Below are positions 50,765 to 62,516 of a DNA stretch of 64,000 nt, piece after piece. The notes beneath the pieces are model-generated. The model was not told the DNA's origin. It did no database searches and saw nothing but the letters and a program-made list of their open reading frames with translations. How positions within the stretch are numbered: the first letter of the stretch is position 1; each line of letters begins with the position of its first letter. The position numbers were made by a program, and so were the translations under genes. The DNA comes from Epiperipatus broadwayi (taxonomy: Eukaryota > Onychophora > Udeonychophora > Euonychophora > Peripatidae), in the NCBI GenBank assembly GCA_028023455.1, contig JAQFVV010000049.1, positions 6,850,855-6,914,854 of the forward strand. Reading direction: 5' to 3'.

Positions 50765-51014
50765 TAGGGATTATCAATTTAGTTATTGTGAAATTTACAG
50801 TTTATTAATTTAAGGACAAATTAATAAACCTAATAGTAAAATTAGTGTGATATTTAGAGTTGATGAATGGTTCAAAGGCATTAATAGACTAAATAGTGAA
50901 ATTCAAGAGTACAGGGAATTTTGTTCATTTATTTATTGTAGAAAGCCATGCAGTAGAAATCAATATAAAAGTTTTTTTTTCAAAGGTTAAGTATTATAAA
51001 ATTTAAAATTAAAT

Positions 51015-51026
51015 GAAGGGAGGGGA
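51015..51026 (+). promoter_or_regulatory. polypurine tract of gypsy element
   Basis: GAAGGGAGGGGA lies directly before the TGTTG start of the 3' LTR, the expected place for plus-strand priming. Confidence 0.85.
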
Positions 51027-53219
51027 TGTTGAGCATTTTTTATTAGCTCAGACTATTCTAAAATAAAATTTTAGAGTATAATTTTAAATTTTACAAATCC
51101 AATAATATTTACTTATTAAAAAAAGACAATAATGAAATATTAGATTATAGGGTTTGAACTTGAATTTAGCTAATAGAAATTTATAAATGATTTTAACTCA
51201 AAATACATATAGAAAATAACATACAGAGTCATATATATGCAGATGGATGAACAATATTATTTAGTATTTAAAACCAGTGAAGTTTAAATTGTAATTTTGA
51301 AAATACAATGCATTACAAAGAGGAATAATTATTGGTTGTGCGCATTTGATTTTAAACATAGAAATTATTTATCTTCAAATCTTACTATATTTAAAAGTAA
51401 ATAAATAAAGTTTAATTTTACCAAAATACTGATTTAGAATTAAAATAGTAAATTCTATCTTTATTTAAATTCTAAAAAATATTGTATTTTAATATTTTAA
51501 AAAAAAAAAAAGAAAATCGGTCATTTTAAAATAATAAACCAACAACTTTCAAAATAAATAATTGTTTCATAGAAAAAAGTGGGAAAATATTAGCCAATCA
51601 AAGAGTTTCAAACAATCTTGGAATATGAAATTCAAGAGAGGGGGGTAAAAAAAAAAAAGCTTCTTGATCGTAAAGTTTAAGTAACTAAGTTTTTTTTTCT
51701 TGGTGATATTTTTTTTAAAAAAAAAAAAAAAAAAAAACAAAGTTGGATTAAAAATTCCTAAAACCTTATGATTTACAACTCTATATCAATATACATGGAT
51801 AATTATAAGCTCTGTTGTTAAAATAATTGAATAAATTAATCGTTTTTCTACTGAGCAAGTCAATAATCGGAATTCCCAATAATCTCTTGAAAATTAATAA
51901 GTATTGAAGAAATAATCGGAGATGAATAGTCAACGAATATATTCATGGAAAAATAACAATAATTGTGCCATAGGGAAAATGAACTGCAGTAATACACAAA
52001 AGGAAATAAATAAACACCATAAATATCCAGTAAGAATAGATAAAAGAATAGTAAATCTCTTGGAAACAGTTAAGTATATATATTTAAAATGTAATGGAAC
52101 TAAAAATGAAAAGTGTTCATTATTATTCTGGATGTATATAAAATCTTAATTACAATGTGAGATAGAATTATTTATTTGGAGCCAAATCATTACACGACTC
52201 ATTCTTAAGTGAAATCATAAGTGTGCCTTTTATTATAGAGAGTAATATGTATCATCTAAAATAAATAAGGCAAGCCACAAATAAATTTTTATTACTAAAC
52301 AAAGAACAAAACGAAGGATTATTGTTGCAGTAACTCAAATACCTCGCGCGAATCTTCAGATAAGCAGAATCTTCAAAAAATAAGAAAAAATAAAAATGTT
52401 CTAATAAGTTTATGGAGTGTAGAACAACTAGAAAATTTAAAAGTGTTCTTATACTTTAGCTGAGAGTTTAAAAGAGAACTTCTTTCTAATGTCGGTATTT
52501 ATATTTTTAATCTATGATTTGTTAATATAATAGGGGAGGGGAAGAGAACTAAATCATTTAATATGGAATTAATTCAAGTGTTGTTATATTAATAGTTATT
52601 TAATAATTCAGCTAAGTTTAAAGATTATGAATCCTTTAAATAAACACATATACTCGATATTTTAATATGAAAGGGTATTTAAAATGATATATACATATTC
52701 CAAAGAGCAGGTTATATTTACATGTACAAATGGATAAACTAAAAAAAAACAATTATTTTGTTCTTATGTGAAAGATAAAAGTAGTAATTTTGTTTGCTTA
52801 CCAACCTCCAGAATTATAACCTTATGTTCTCATTTATTTTTTGTATTATTACTTAATCATCAAGTACTACTATTATGTAGAGGTTAAACTAATGAACCAT
52901 GAATGGAAAAAAAATGATTGTTTAATAAACTGAATATGTGATATATAGTTCACATACATAGGGATAAATATCTCAACATATAATGGGAAATCATTAGTTT
53001 TGTTTGATAATAATACTCCAAAGATTAATTTTCTGTTGTTTTTATTATTATAATATATATGTATTATTTTGTTATGTTATTTTAAATTTGATATTAATGG
53101 AAATGTTTATTATCATTTGTAATGAATATTATTAAAATTATTGTTTTAAAAGTTTTATTAAATTCCAATTGCTGCATATCTTTTCTGGGCTCATTTTCAC
53201 CACATCACACAACTTAAAA
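51027..53219 (+). repeat. 3' LTR of the gypsy element
   Basis: Copy of 42910-45104. The first bases differ (TGTTGAGCATTTTTT against TGTTGTGCACTTTTT) and poly-A runs differ in length. Flank after the LTR is TGTACAGTC. Confidence 0.93.
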
Positions 53220-54176
53220 TGTACAGTCAAAATTAAAATGAAAAGTCAATTCAATTTAAAGCAAATCTAACAGTATAATAAGCATAAATCTCTTAGTAAA
53301 GATTTTTTTTACTTGTTACATGCTGCCTTGATCCCATAGGTCATTGATGACATTTCCAATTATTAAAGTGTATTTATTAATATAAAATTAAATGATACGT
53401 TAGTTATTAGTGAAAGTATTAGTGTTAATCACAGTTTAGTTAATAATATTATTTTAATATTCAGTATTAAAGAACATACATATAAAGCTTGACTATGAAT
53501 TTAAATTATAAGCCTTTCTTAATTTGGACACTATCCATGGAAATCTGTAAAATCCCTCTTGATATTTCATAGGTAGTATGAAGAATTAATAAATCAATGA
53601 TTTTCCTGAGATCTCCTTATTTTAAAGTTATTCTTGTGATTATTGCCAATCTTAATCATTAAACATAATATGAATGAAAGTTTATCTGTAATTATCTAGC
53701 AGATTAATTTAATGAGTGATTGAATTAAAACTTAATAGTTATAAATATAAAATAATATATTAGATATTATTGTTAGTCATGAGAGTATGTAGATACTTAA
53801 TAAGGAGGAGTATCTGGGTATTCTTATGCCATTGAACAAGTATTTTGTATTTGTTTAATGTTAAGGGGATGTGATCTGTTTATAGGTAAACGAGTCTCAT
53901 ATTGATTATATTTAAAACATATCTTATTTTAGAAATGTTTACTCATGTCAAAGTAACATGGGATAAATACTAATCTTATCTAAATTCAATTGTTATAGTT
54001 AAAGAAAATGGTCGGGATATAGTAAGTTTATTAATAGAACCTAACCCAAATCCAAGTAGGGCCTAATATAAGGGACTTGGAAACTCTGCTTAGGGATGTA
54101 CCACCTATAGACAGGCCACAGTATATATATATAATACAAATAAAATGTCCGTCAATTAAAAAAACTATTGTAATAA
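53220..54176. other. AT-rich non-coding stretch
   Basis: No feature recognised. Confidence 0.45.
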
Positions 54177-54588
54177 CAATAAATATAATGGTAATTAACT
54201 ATTATATACAGTCAATCCCAGAAGTATTTTCAGTTAATTCCTTAACCTGCCTCTACTGCCATTCAATTCAAAAACAAAACAGAAGCAAATGTCATCAACT
54301 TAAATCTCATGAATCCCAAATTTTAATGTTAGCAGTTTGGTATTCACAGGATTTGAGATGATGATGTTTGCTTCCATTTGGTTTTGAATTTAATGACAGT
54401 TTAAACAGCTAAAGGAATTATTTGAAAGTACTTGCAATTTGGGATTTATCAAATTTGAGTTGATAATGTTTGCTTCCATTTTGTTTTTGAATTTAATGGC
54501 AGTTGAGGTAGGATAAAGAATTAATTGAAAGTACTTCTATGGATTAAAAGATTGTGTATAATAGTTAATTACCATTATATTTATTCTT
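54177..54588. mobile_element. foldback element with arms of about 145 bp
   Basis: The left arm (54177-54322, AATAAATATAATGGTAATTA onward) is complementary to 54440-54586. Between them, 54362-54440 repeats part of the right arm (GTTTGCTTCCATTTGGTTTT against GTTTGCTTCCATTTTGTTTT), giving a third partial arm. Non-coding. An ORF at 54077-54361 is a by-product. Confidence 0.75.
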
Positions 54589-56282
54589 TTTATTGTTATA
54601 TATTTCACTATTCTATTTTTAATATTTCAAACTACATTATTATGTTTGTTTCAGGCTATTGCTTTTTTTAATGAAAGGCTGGATTTAATGGATAAGGAAT
54701 TTATATGCATCTGGTAGTACCAGTAGTAAATTATTACTCAAAATTACAATAGATGACAGTTAAGTAGAGTTCTGCATTTGTTTTATTTTGATAATCTCTG
54801 ATATTACTATCAAAACTTTAATGCTATTTTATAATACAAAAAATCATATTTATAAATATATAGAAAAAATTACAATAAAATAAACAAATTGTAAAAATTT
54901 AAATAACAAAATGATTTTAAAATGTTGTAAACATAGAAATATGCTACAATATTGTAGCTTTCAGTAGCATAATTTATATGAAATTAGTAAAATTTGCAAT
55001 ACTTGTGTGTAAAAGAAAAATAGAATTTGGAAAAGCCAAAATAATTCAATTTCAAAAGCTAAAGCTTAACTGATGCTAAAAATCAAGTAATAAAATTGTA
55101 TAGCAATTTGAAAAACCTTTAGGAAATAAGTAAAGATAATGAAAAAAAATCCCAAGTAATTAATAGAGGAGGTGTTTATTGAAAAAAACCATATAAGATT
55201 TTATACAGAGGATTTTTTTTCTTTGGGTTTAATAGCATTATTGGAGGTAAAATACATTAATGAAGAATTCAAATAGAAGTACAACTGATGATGAAATAAT
55301 AACCAGGTGCATATATTCATGAATGAAGTTAGTGACAAGCAATGTTACTGCCTAAAGTTCAGCAATAGTTTATAGGAAACATATGAAAATCTGGTGACCC
55401 ATATTGGAGTCAAAGTTATCTTTTTAATATCTTCATGGAGTTCTTTCAATTCTTAGCCGTATATACTACACTGAATGATTAGAGACTTTGATGTACCATT
55501 GCTGACAAATCTAAGAATATAGTTAATTTTAAACTGCTATGTATTTAATGTCTCCAAATCCCTGAAATTGTGGTATCTTTCTCTGGTATAGCAATCAACA
55601 TGAATAGAATTACCAGCTTGTAGAATTTTCACAATGAATGTTTGGAAATGAATTATATAGTTTTAAATGCTAGAAAACAATTTAATTCTGAAATTATGTC
55701 TACAGAAAAAAGAAAGAAAAAATAATATTCCAAGCTAAAACTAATAAAGGCATTAATAAAAACAAAGAAAATACTTCAAGCCTGCGCACATCCTTGAACT
55801 TAAGTCACACATAAGATCATTAATTATAACTAATTAGTGTAAATGAGACTTTTCTTATCAAGGTTTAAGAACTTATTGGAATTAATATTTGGTTTGATTA
55901 AAATATGTAATATTTAAATTACGTATTTCCTATTTTTTATACTTTAATAGTATTATTGGCTTTTATAGAATTTTAAAAATATTGTTTGTGTGGTTTAAAT
56001 TTGCGTTTATTGTGCATAGGAGTCACAATATACAATTTGATTGATGGAGGAAAAGAATTTTTACTATTCACAATAATTCTTTCATAATTTTTCCTTGAAG
56101 TTTTGCTTTTTTTCAGAAATCAATGCATTATTTAAATGAGATAAAAAGAATGTATTGTTATTTATTTTAGAATATGAACATTATTTTTTCTGGATTTTGG
56201 TCACAATATGTCAAACTGTAATAGAGGAATTATCTAGAAAATTAAATAATAAATTTTATCTGATTTAACATTTAATGTAGTT
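54589..56282. other. AT-rich non-coding stretch
   Basis: No gene or repeat recognised. Confidence 0.45.
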
Positions 56283-56367
56283 TTTAACTAATGTAGAGAT
56301 AAAAGGTGGCTGGCTGCTGGAGGGTTGCATCAGATCCTAGGATCTACTAGATGCAGTGCTCTCAGAT

Positions 56368-56421
56368 CCAAGGCTCCTCACTGATGATGGCCACAAGCTA
56401 GAAACTAGTTTGGGATTTTGG
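56368..56421 (+). ncRNA. hammerhead ribozyme, intact core (R1 dimer, unit 1)
   Basis: CCAA (56368-56371) pairs with TTGG (56418-56421), and CCTCA pairs with TGGGA apart from one mismatch at its outer end. Core CTGATGA is 56381-56387. Stem II is TGGC CACAA GCTA, followed by GAAA (56401-56404). Stem III is the minimal AC-TA-GT with U as the cleavage nucleotide, so the cut is after 56410. All conserved core bases are present. The internal loop in stem I facing a 5-nt loop II is the arrangement that stabilises natural hammerheads. Confidence 0.78.
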
Positions 56422-56822
56422 ATGAGTAGGCACCAGATAGGGATTTTATGCACAAGCCTTCTGGCATCCATTGATTACTCTGTCTTGCTTTGAGTGGCAC
56501 TACTGTATGGAGAGAGTTTTGCCTATTTGAACAAGTTATGAGCAAGCATGGGAGATAGTGATCATGTGATGTTTAAAGGTTTAATACAAATCCTGCCTAA
56601 TAAGAAGGTGGTGGCTATGGTTATAAAAGAATCAAATACAACAAAATGTATGGGTGCTAAACTGAGTTCAGACCCATATGACTATATAAGCTATTGAGCT
56701 TGGATTGAAAATATTTCTGTGTTTTCAATTTTATTCTCATAGTTTTGTAGTTATGTAGAGATAAAAGGTGGCTGCTGGAGGATTGCAATAGATCCTAAGA
56801 TCTAGATGCAGTGCTCTCAGAT

Positions 56823-56877
56823 CCAAAGCTCCTCACTGACTATGGCCACAAGCCAGAAACTAGTTTGGGGATATTGG
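56823..56877 (+). ncRNA. hammerhead motif (R1 dimer, unit 2)
   Basis: Both parts of stem I are perfect (CCAA/TTGG and TCCTCA/TGGGGA), stem II is a perfect TGGC/GCCA with loop CACAA, and GAAAC-TAGTT follows. The core reads CTGACTA, so G8 is U, which should block catalysis. Otherwise the best-paired copy. Confidence 0.75.
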
Positions 56878-57181
56878 ATGAGTAGGCATTAGATAGGGAT
56901 TCTATGCACAAGCCTTATGGTATCCATTGATTACAGTGTCTTGCTTTGAGTGGCACTATTGTATGGAGAGATTTTTGCCTATTTTAACAACAGTTATGAG
57001 CAAGCATGGGAGATAGTGATCTTGTGATGTTTAATGTTTAAATACATATATATTATCTATACTAAACTTAACGTAATTAGAAAAATCTTGAACTCAGACT
57101 TTCAAACTTCCTACAGCTATGAACTCTCTCTTATATGTCTGATACCCATGACCAAATGCATTAGAAAAAGATAAATAATCT

Positions 57182-57223
57182 CCAATATACATATATTATG
57201 CTGAACCAGCATTCATCAGTTGG
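57182..57223 (-). ncRNA. hammerhead motif, R2 copy 3, left arm
   Basis: Minus strand: CCAA, CTGATGA, stem II TGCTG and CAGCA, then TAATA where GAAAT is expected. The core first half is intact, the second half lost. Confidence 0.6.
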
Positions 57224-57415
57224 TCGAAATCACTATCTCTCACACATATATGTAATCAGTATTCAGTTTATATTAAGATCGCAAATCTTCAAACTTTAAT
57301 AGACAAGCTGAAAAGTTAGAGGGAGAAGAAGATTGAAGCTTGTCCATTAAAGTTTGAAGATTTTTTTATCTTAATATAAACTGATTACTAATTGTATATA
57401 TGTGAGTGCGATGGT

Positions 57416-57468
57416 GATCTGGGCCAACTGATCAGTGTTGGTTCAGCACGAAATACATATTGGAGATC
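57416..57468 (+). ncRNA. hammerhead motif, R2 copy 3, right arm
   Basis: GATCT/AGATC and CCAA/TTGG form a two-part stem I with a GGG bulge. The core reads CTGATCA (G8 to C). Stem II is GTGTTG GTT CAGCAC, then GAAA (57450-57453), and the AUA cut site is after 57459. One core substitution only. Confidence 0.72.
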
Positions 57469-57556
57469 ATTTATTTTTTTCACATGTATGTGGTCATGTG
57501 TATCTGTTATGTCAGATAGAGTGGATAGCTGTAGGGAGCTTAAAAGTCTGTGTTAA

Positions 57557-58392
57557 AGTTATTTCCAATTACATGTGGGTGCATATATACAAACGTCTCC
57601 TAATTGGATGAATAAATCCCTTTTAATAAACATCAGAAATTGCTTTACCCATATTCAAAATACTATTTTACTTTTAGTTAAACGTTAAATTTTATTGAGT
57701 TTCTTTCGATTTATTTAAATAATAAAATGTGACACTATTAAAAAAGTAGGCACAAAAAAAATTTAAAACTTTTACTTAACATAATTTGATAACTTGATTT
57801 TTAAATTTATTTTCTTCTATATATTAATAAAAAAAATGTCTATTCCAAAGAGAGAAGAAGGAAGGATTAGGCAAACTTTTCATCTTAAAATATTTCTTTC
57901 AAAAAAAAAAATTACTATATTGAATTATATATATATTTATAAGTATTTTTGACCAACAAAATTATTTACTATGAGCAGTGAAGTGAAAAAAAAATATTCA
58001 TTTATAAAGTTAAAAACAGTCTGTTAATCCCTAGATGAATGTTTCATTGCTAAGGCAAAACTTTTCAAAGTCATTTAAATGCACTTTATAAAATAACACT
58101 TTTACATCAAAATATTTATAATGGAATAAAATTTGAAATTATATCATGATTTATATAAATTTTACAAACTTTTTTTATGCTTTCTAAATAAGTTTCTTTT
58201 TCATTTTAATACTTACATTTTAAATAAGTAGATATTTATAGATATGAGATTCTCTATAGTAAAGCAGATCTATTGACTTACAAGGATTTCTTGATAAAAA
58301 AAATACTATATTTTTTATAAGAATATAATAATCACCAACTATATTTTGCCATAATGTTTCAGTTTCATATAACTTTTAAAAAACAATGTAAC
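57557..58392. other. AT-rich non-coding stretch
   Basis: No feature recognised. Confidence 0.45.
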
Positions 58393-58411
58393 AACTATTA
58401 TTTAAAAATTT

Positions 58412-58491
58412 GTCAAGCATTGGTGGCTGTGTTGTTCCGGGATTCGCTTCCCAGCCAACGCTTTGACACATAAAATAAAAAATAAAATAAA
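58412..58491 (+). mobile_element. tRNA-derived SINE, internally deleted copy 3
   Basis: Starts GTCAAGCATTGGTGGC and ends CCAACGCTTTGACACA with an (AAAAT)-type tail. The first and last bases of the tRNA part pair (GCATTGG with CCAACGC). The anticodon arm and one B-box half have been deleted. The 19-bp AACTATTATTTAAAAATTT precedes it (58393-58411) and recurs with one mismatch after the tail (58492-58510). Confidence 0.83.
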
Positions 58492-58510
58492 AACTATTAT
58501 TTAAACATTT

Positions 58511-59568
58511 ATAAAGTAAAATAAATAATTGAATGGTTTCATTACTTGAGAATTTATAAGAAGTTTGGGTGCTGGAAATGTTACAACAGAAATTGATACA
58601 AGAACCTTATGCTTGAGTGTCTGACACATGACCACTACACAAAACCATATGGGTATTTATAACACAGATATTACTGTCATTAATCTGTTATTTTTATACA
58701 ATGAAATTTCAAAGACATACCTTTTTTAAATAATGAATAAATATATTCATGCATTCATTTACAAACAAAACTAAAAAAAAGTTCATAACATATCTATAAA
58801 TTAATTAAACTAATTTCAATAAGCTGTATCTTTTTTTTATGCTTACTTCAATCCCTTTATTTAATTTATGATCAATCCAACTGCTAAAAAGACATTGGGA
58901 GGAGAAAATTGTTGGGGAAAAAAAAGAAAATGTCACAGTTTTAATTTTTTTTTAAACAAGAAATTAAACAACAAAGACAATTGATTAAGAGAAAAATTAT
59001 TTTGAAGTTTACCATTTTAATTATTTGAAGTATTAAAATTTCCTTCCACTTCTCCTTATTTGCATTGCTGAATTATATATAATATAATACATCATATACA
59101 CCTTAATTGACACTCTATCATGCAGTTTAACATATGATTTATTTTATCTCCTCTTGCCTACAGTTTCAACTGTCCACAGTCATCAGAGCTACAACATTTA
59201 AACATATACAATTAATATCTATCTATACATATATACACACATACAAATATAAAAATAAAAAACATTTCAAACACTCCAACTACTAGCTTAAATATGGACC
59301 TTTAATATCTCTACAATCTAATACCTCTTTATCCCACACTTATATTCAATTAACTTCTTTTATAAAAAAAATTATTTTATATTTTAACGTTTATCATTCA
59401 AATCATTTAAATCTTAAATTTGCCCTTTAATCTAACTTATTTCTTCTATTTGAATTACTTATATATTATACATTCATTAATCAATAATAATAATATTAAC
59501 ATATTCTTATAATTTTACTTCCTCTTAATTTTTAATTTTTTAACTAATTTTACCTTTTATAAAGCTCA
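58511..59568. other. AT-rich non-coding stretch
   Basis: No feature recognised. 59150-59568 is pyrimidine-rich on the plus strand and could belong to the outer end of the PLE2 palindrome, whose partner lies beyond the window. Confidence 0.4.
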
Positions 59569-59703
59569 GCATTCCTCCTTCTCTAACCAAAATAACTTTC
59601 AAAATTTTTTTTTTTTTTATTTTCTTCACCTCTAGCCCCACTATGAATACCTTTTGAAACTATATCTTATTATAATTCTTTAAATTCTATACATCCTTAT
59701 TCA

Positions 59704-60063
59704 TTAACAAAAATATTCCTCCAAAATTAATGTTTTCAAACCCTGATTCTTATTAAGATATGGCCTAATGCTTCTAATTAATATAGCTTCCTTTATCTTT
59801 CTATCCCTCATATTTTTAGTATGATTTATAATTTTAATATTTCCCTTTTCATCAAATGTATTCCCTGTCTCTAATGAATGTAAATAAATAGATGATCTAT
59901 CATATCTGTGCTGAGTCAATCTTGAGTAAATTGAATTTTTTGTTTCACCCACATAACTATTCCTAGTATTTTTTTCTTTACAAGATTTACACTCTATTTT
60001 ATATACTCCCTTTATACAATTTTCTATATTTCCTATATATTTATTAGCCAAAATATTAAGCAT
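59704..60063 (-). CDS. PLE2 copy A GIY-YIG endonuclease domain
   Basis: A 119-codon open frame. GVYK (19-22) and YVG (37-39) are the GIY and YIG motifs, CKSC (25-28) the CxxC pair typical of Penelope nucleases, R48 in YSRLTQH the conserved Arg, and DRKIKEAILI the helix with the conserved Glu. The Met start is within the larger ORF: the same residues follow an Asn-rich linker in copy B (VVYKKKKSMLNIF). The domain itself is undamaged, while RT upstream in this copy is in other frames. In intact elements it makes the priming nick. It differs clearly from the PLE1 nuclease, so two families are present. Confidence 0.8.
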   Translation of the reverse strand: MLNILANKYIGNIENCIKGVYKIECKSCKEKNTRNSYVGETKNSIYSRLTQHRYDRSSIYLHSLETGNTFDEKGNIKIINHTKNMRDRKIKEAILIRSIRPYLNKNQGLKTLILEEYFC

Positions 60064-60095
60064 ACTCTTTCTTTTCTTATTTACTATTTTAAATT

Positions 60096-60296
<201 letters not shown>

Positions 60297-60387
60297 ATAT
60301 TTATCTTTATTCTTTTTTCTATTATTCTCTCATTATTATTAACAATAAATATCTCTTCTGACATTCTTATATTTTCCTCTATAATCT

Positions 60388-61060
60388 TTACTGGTAATCA
60401 TTACTTTTAAATTTCTTTACTATCAATCCCACTTGCTTATTATAATCCTCTTTATTTGAGCAATAATTTATAGCTCTATACATTCTTGAAGTAATACTAT
60501 TTACTTTATATTTCTTATCTATATTTGAATTCCAATTAGCTATGTTATTATCTATATTCATCTTTTTATATATTGATGTCTCTATTTTACACCTACCATT
60601 AGAATGTGACATCATTAATAGAATATACATATATGATAGCTTTTTTTTTCTATTGTAAATTTTATGCTTTCATCTAATCTATTTAATGTCTTCAAGGAAA
60701 AAAATATTTGCCTTTGACTTTTATTAAAAATCAATAGATAATCATCCATGTACCTTTTCATAAATATTGGAGCATTCTTATTACACATCATTAAATCTTC
60801 TATCCCTTCCATATAAATATCACTTAGCATTGCACCTAATGCCCCTCCTATTAATAATCCTTTTTGTTGTTTATAATACCCTCCCCTTTAAACTCAAATG
60901 TAATTTCTTTGCAACAAATTTCCATAATCTCTATCAATCTTCCTATTGATATTTCTTTTTCCTTACTTTTATCATTTTCATATCTATTAATTGTCATTTC
61001 TATAGCTTTCTCCACATTAATATTAGTATATATTGATACAAATCCATTTACTTCTGTTTA
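60388..61060 (-). pseudogene. PLE2 copy A reverse transcriptase, disrupted
   Basis: From the upstream end: a DVxSVYTNI-type segment reduced to a CINIYTNINVE-like reading (about 61040), GLLIGGALGAMLSDIYMEGIEDLM (60860-60790, the motif before the active site), KRYMDDYLLIF (about 60750, the catalytic box, with M where Penelope usually has V), then the thumb TSIYKKMNIDNNIANWNSNI through MYRAINYCSNKED (60570-60450). Frameshifts near 60640 and 60880 separate the blocks. Penelope RTs are related to telomerase RT; the fold order fits. Confidence 0.8.
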
Positions 61061-61117
61061 AACCCTCTAAATATCACTTCATCCTCTTTTTTTCTTTTCA
61101 AAATATACATTACATAT

Positions 61118-62308
61118 AACCATATAATTAAAAAACAATTAAAAATCTCCAATTTTCTATTTTCTTTATAAAAACTTTATTTCCTGTATATATATTCCAA
61201 CTTTTCTTGTATGTTCAACTTTTCAACTATTTTTATTTATTTATAGTCATTTTCAAGGATCTAGAAAAAACATATTACATTATAACTCCATATAATAAAA
61301 ACATATATATAAACAAAACAAAAATATAAAAAAATATACAAAAAATAAAAAAATATATAACCCCATAAAAATTAAACTAAATAAAATACATTAAATCAAC
61401 TAAATTAAAACACAAAATATACACCACACTTACTTGCCTCCCTTCTCAAAAAAACTTTCTATTTTTACATTCTCTTTTTATCCAAAATCCAATTTAACCA
61501 TAACAGCCTTATTTCCTTCTGCTGTCCTATACCCTTCAAAATTACATTTACTTTCAAAAATAATTCTTTTTGCATTACTTATCCAATTCTATTCAAAACA
61601 GGTTTATATCTTTTGATGTATAAACTCTCTTTTATCATTCTTTCTTTATATAATCTAAACCCCTCCAACATTTTAATCTTAAAATCTATATGACCATGTT
61701 GGTCATATAGATTTTAAGATTAAAATGTTGGAGGGGGTTGGTCATATAGATTTTAAGATTAAAATGTTGGAGGGGGTTAGATTATATAAAGAAAGAATGA
61801 TAAAAGAGAGTTTATACATCAAAAGATATAAACCTGTTTTGAATAGAATTGGATAAGTAATGCAAAAAGAATTATTTTTGAAAATAAATGTAATTTTGAA
61901 GGGTATAGGACAGCAGAAGGAAATAAGGGTTTTATGGTTAAATTGAATTTTGGATAAAAGAGAATGTAAAAATAGAAAGTTTTTTTGAGAAGGGAGGCAA
62001 GTAAGTGTGGTGTATATTTTGTGTTTTAATTTAGTTGATTTAATGTATTTTATTTAGTTTAATTTTTATGGGGTTATATATTTTTTTATTTTTTGTATAT
62101 TTTTTTATATTTTTGTTTTGTTTATATATATGTTTTTATTATATGGAATTATAATGTAATATGTTTTTTCTAGATCCTTGAAAATAACTATAAATAAATA
62201 AAAATAGCTGAAATGTTGGAACATACAAGATAAGTTGGAATATGTATATAGAAAATAAAGTTTTTATAAAGAAAAGAGAAAATTGCAGATTTTTAATTGT
62301 TTTTTAAT
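61118..62308. repeat. PLE2 palindrome centre with 39-bp tandem repeat
   Basis: Inverted arms meet at 61698. On the right side, TTGGTCATATAGATTTTAAG plus ATTAAAATGTTGGAGGGGG occurs twice in tandem (61699-61737, 61738-61776); the left side has one copy. Outward lies non-coding UTR shared by both arms. Tandem and inverted terminal copies are typical of Penelope termini. Confidence 0.85.
62178..62225 (+). ncRNA. weak hammerhead-like motif in PLE2 UTR
   Basis: TTGAAAA (expected CTGANGA), ACTAT and ATAG as stem II, GAAA, then a perfect 5-bp stem III (ATGTT GG AACAT) and A. A stem I cannot be closed convincingly. Core positions 3 and 8 are U and A, as in PLE1. The left arm carries a related copy. 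Suggestive only. Confidence 0.3.
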
Positions 62309-62475
62309 TATATATTGATACCACATCCATTTTTACCATTGTTAATTTATAATTACTACATTGATTCACTTTTTCTCTAATTTCCTTTATCAGATTCTTA
62401 TTATTTTTAACATAATGATTACCATTTCTATTAATATATTTTTTTCAAAATATTATTCAATATCCACTTTGATCA
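62309..62475 (-). pseudogene. inverted PLE2 RT fragment
   Basis: Complement of 62505-62670 (shared TATTCAATATCCACTTTGA-type end and CATCCATTTTTACCATTGTTA), so the start of copy B RT is preceded by its own inverted piece with a 30-nt loop around 62485. A 5' inverted stub is a known Penelope structure. Confidence 0.75.
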
Positions 62476-62516
62476 AAACATGAGTTTGTACAATTAATTA
62501 CTGGTCAAAGTGGATA

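Larger units (their letters stand above)
42910..53219 (+). mobile_element. Ty3/gypsy LTR retrotransposon, full structure, disabled
   Basis: A 10.3-kb element with two LTRs of about 2.19 kb, a leader, gag, then protease, RT, RNase H and integrase in gypsy order, a polypurine tract and no envelope. The termini are TGTTG at the 5' end and ...CACAACTTAAAA at the 3' end of each LTR. No clean 4-6 bp target duplication and no tRNA-complementary primer site is visible next to the 5' LTR, which is odd. At least eight stops or indels break the ORFs, so it cannot move by itself. The 5' LTR starts 11 bp after the PLE1 palindrome. Confidence 0.93.
56283..57029 (+). mobile_element. R1 retrozyme-like tandem dimer, plus strand
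   Basis: Two head-to-tail partial units start GTAGAGATAAAAGGTGGCTG at 56293 and 56755 (period 462 bp). Each carries a hammerhead (56368-56421 and 56823-56877). Cuts at both would release an RNA of 455 nt, 56411-56865. No coding capacity. TTTAATGT occurs at both edges (56271-56278, 57030-57037) but is too AT-rich to be a firm target duplication. Classified as retrozyme-like by tandem layout plus ribozyme. Confidence 0.82.
57088..57556. mobile_element. R2 foldback element with hammerhead motifs, copy 3
   Basis: The longest R2. Outer inverted ends (TTGAACTCAGACTTTCAAAC and AAGCTTCC-like sequence, mirrored by GGGAGCTTAAAAGTCTGTG), a hammerhead motif in each arm, and a central palindrome around 57250-57390 (AATCTTCAAACTTTAAT with ATTAAAGTTTGAAGATT). 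The complete RNA would fold back on itself along its length. Confidence 0.78.

Noticed and set aside
55285-55315. CTGATGATGAAATAATAA with both core-like words
   Set aside because: The two words are adjacent with no room for stem II.
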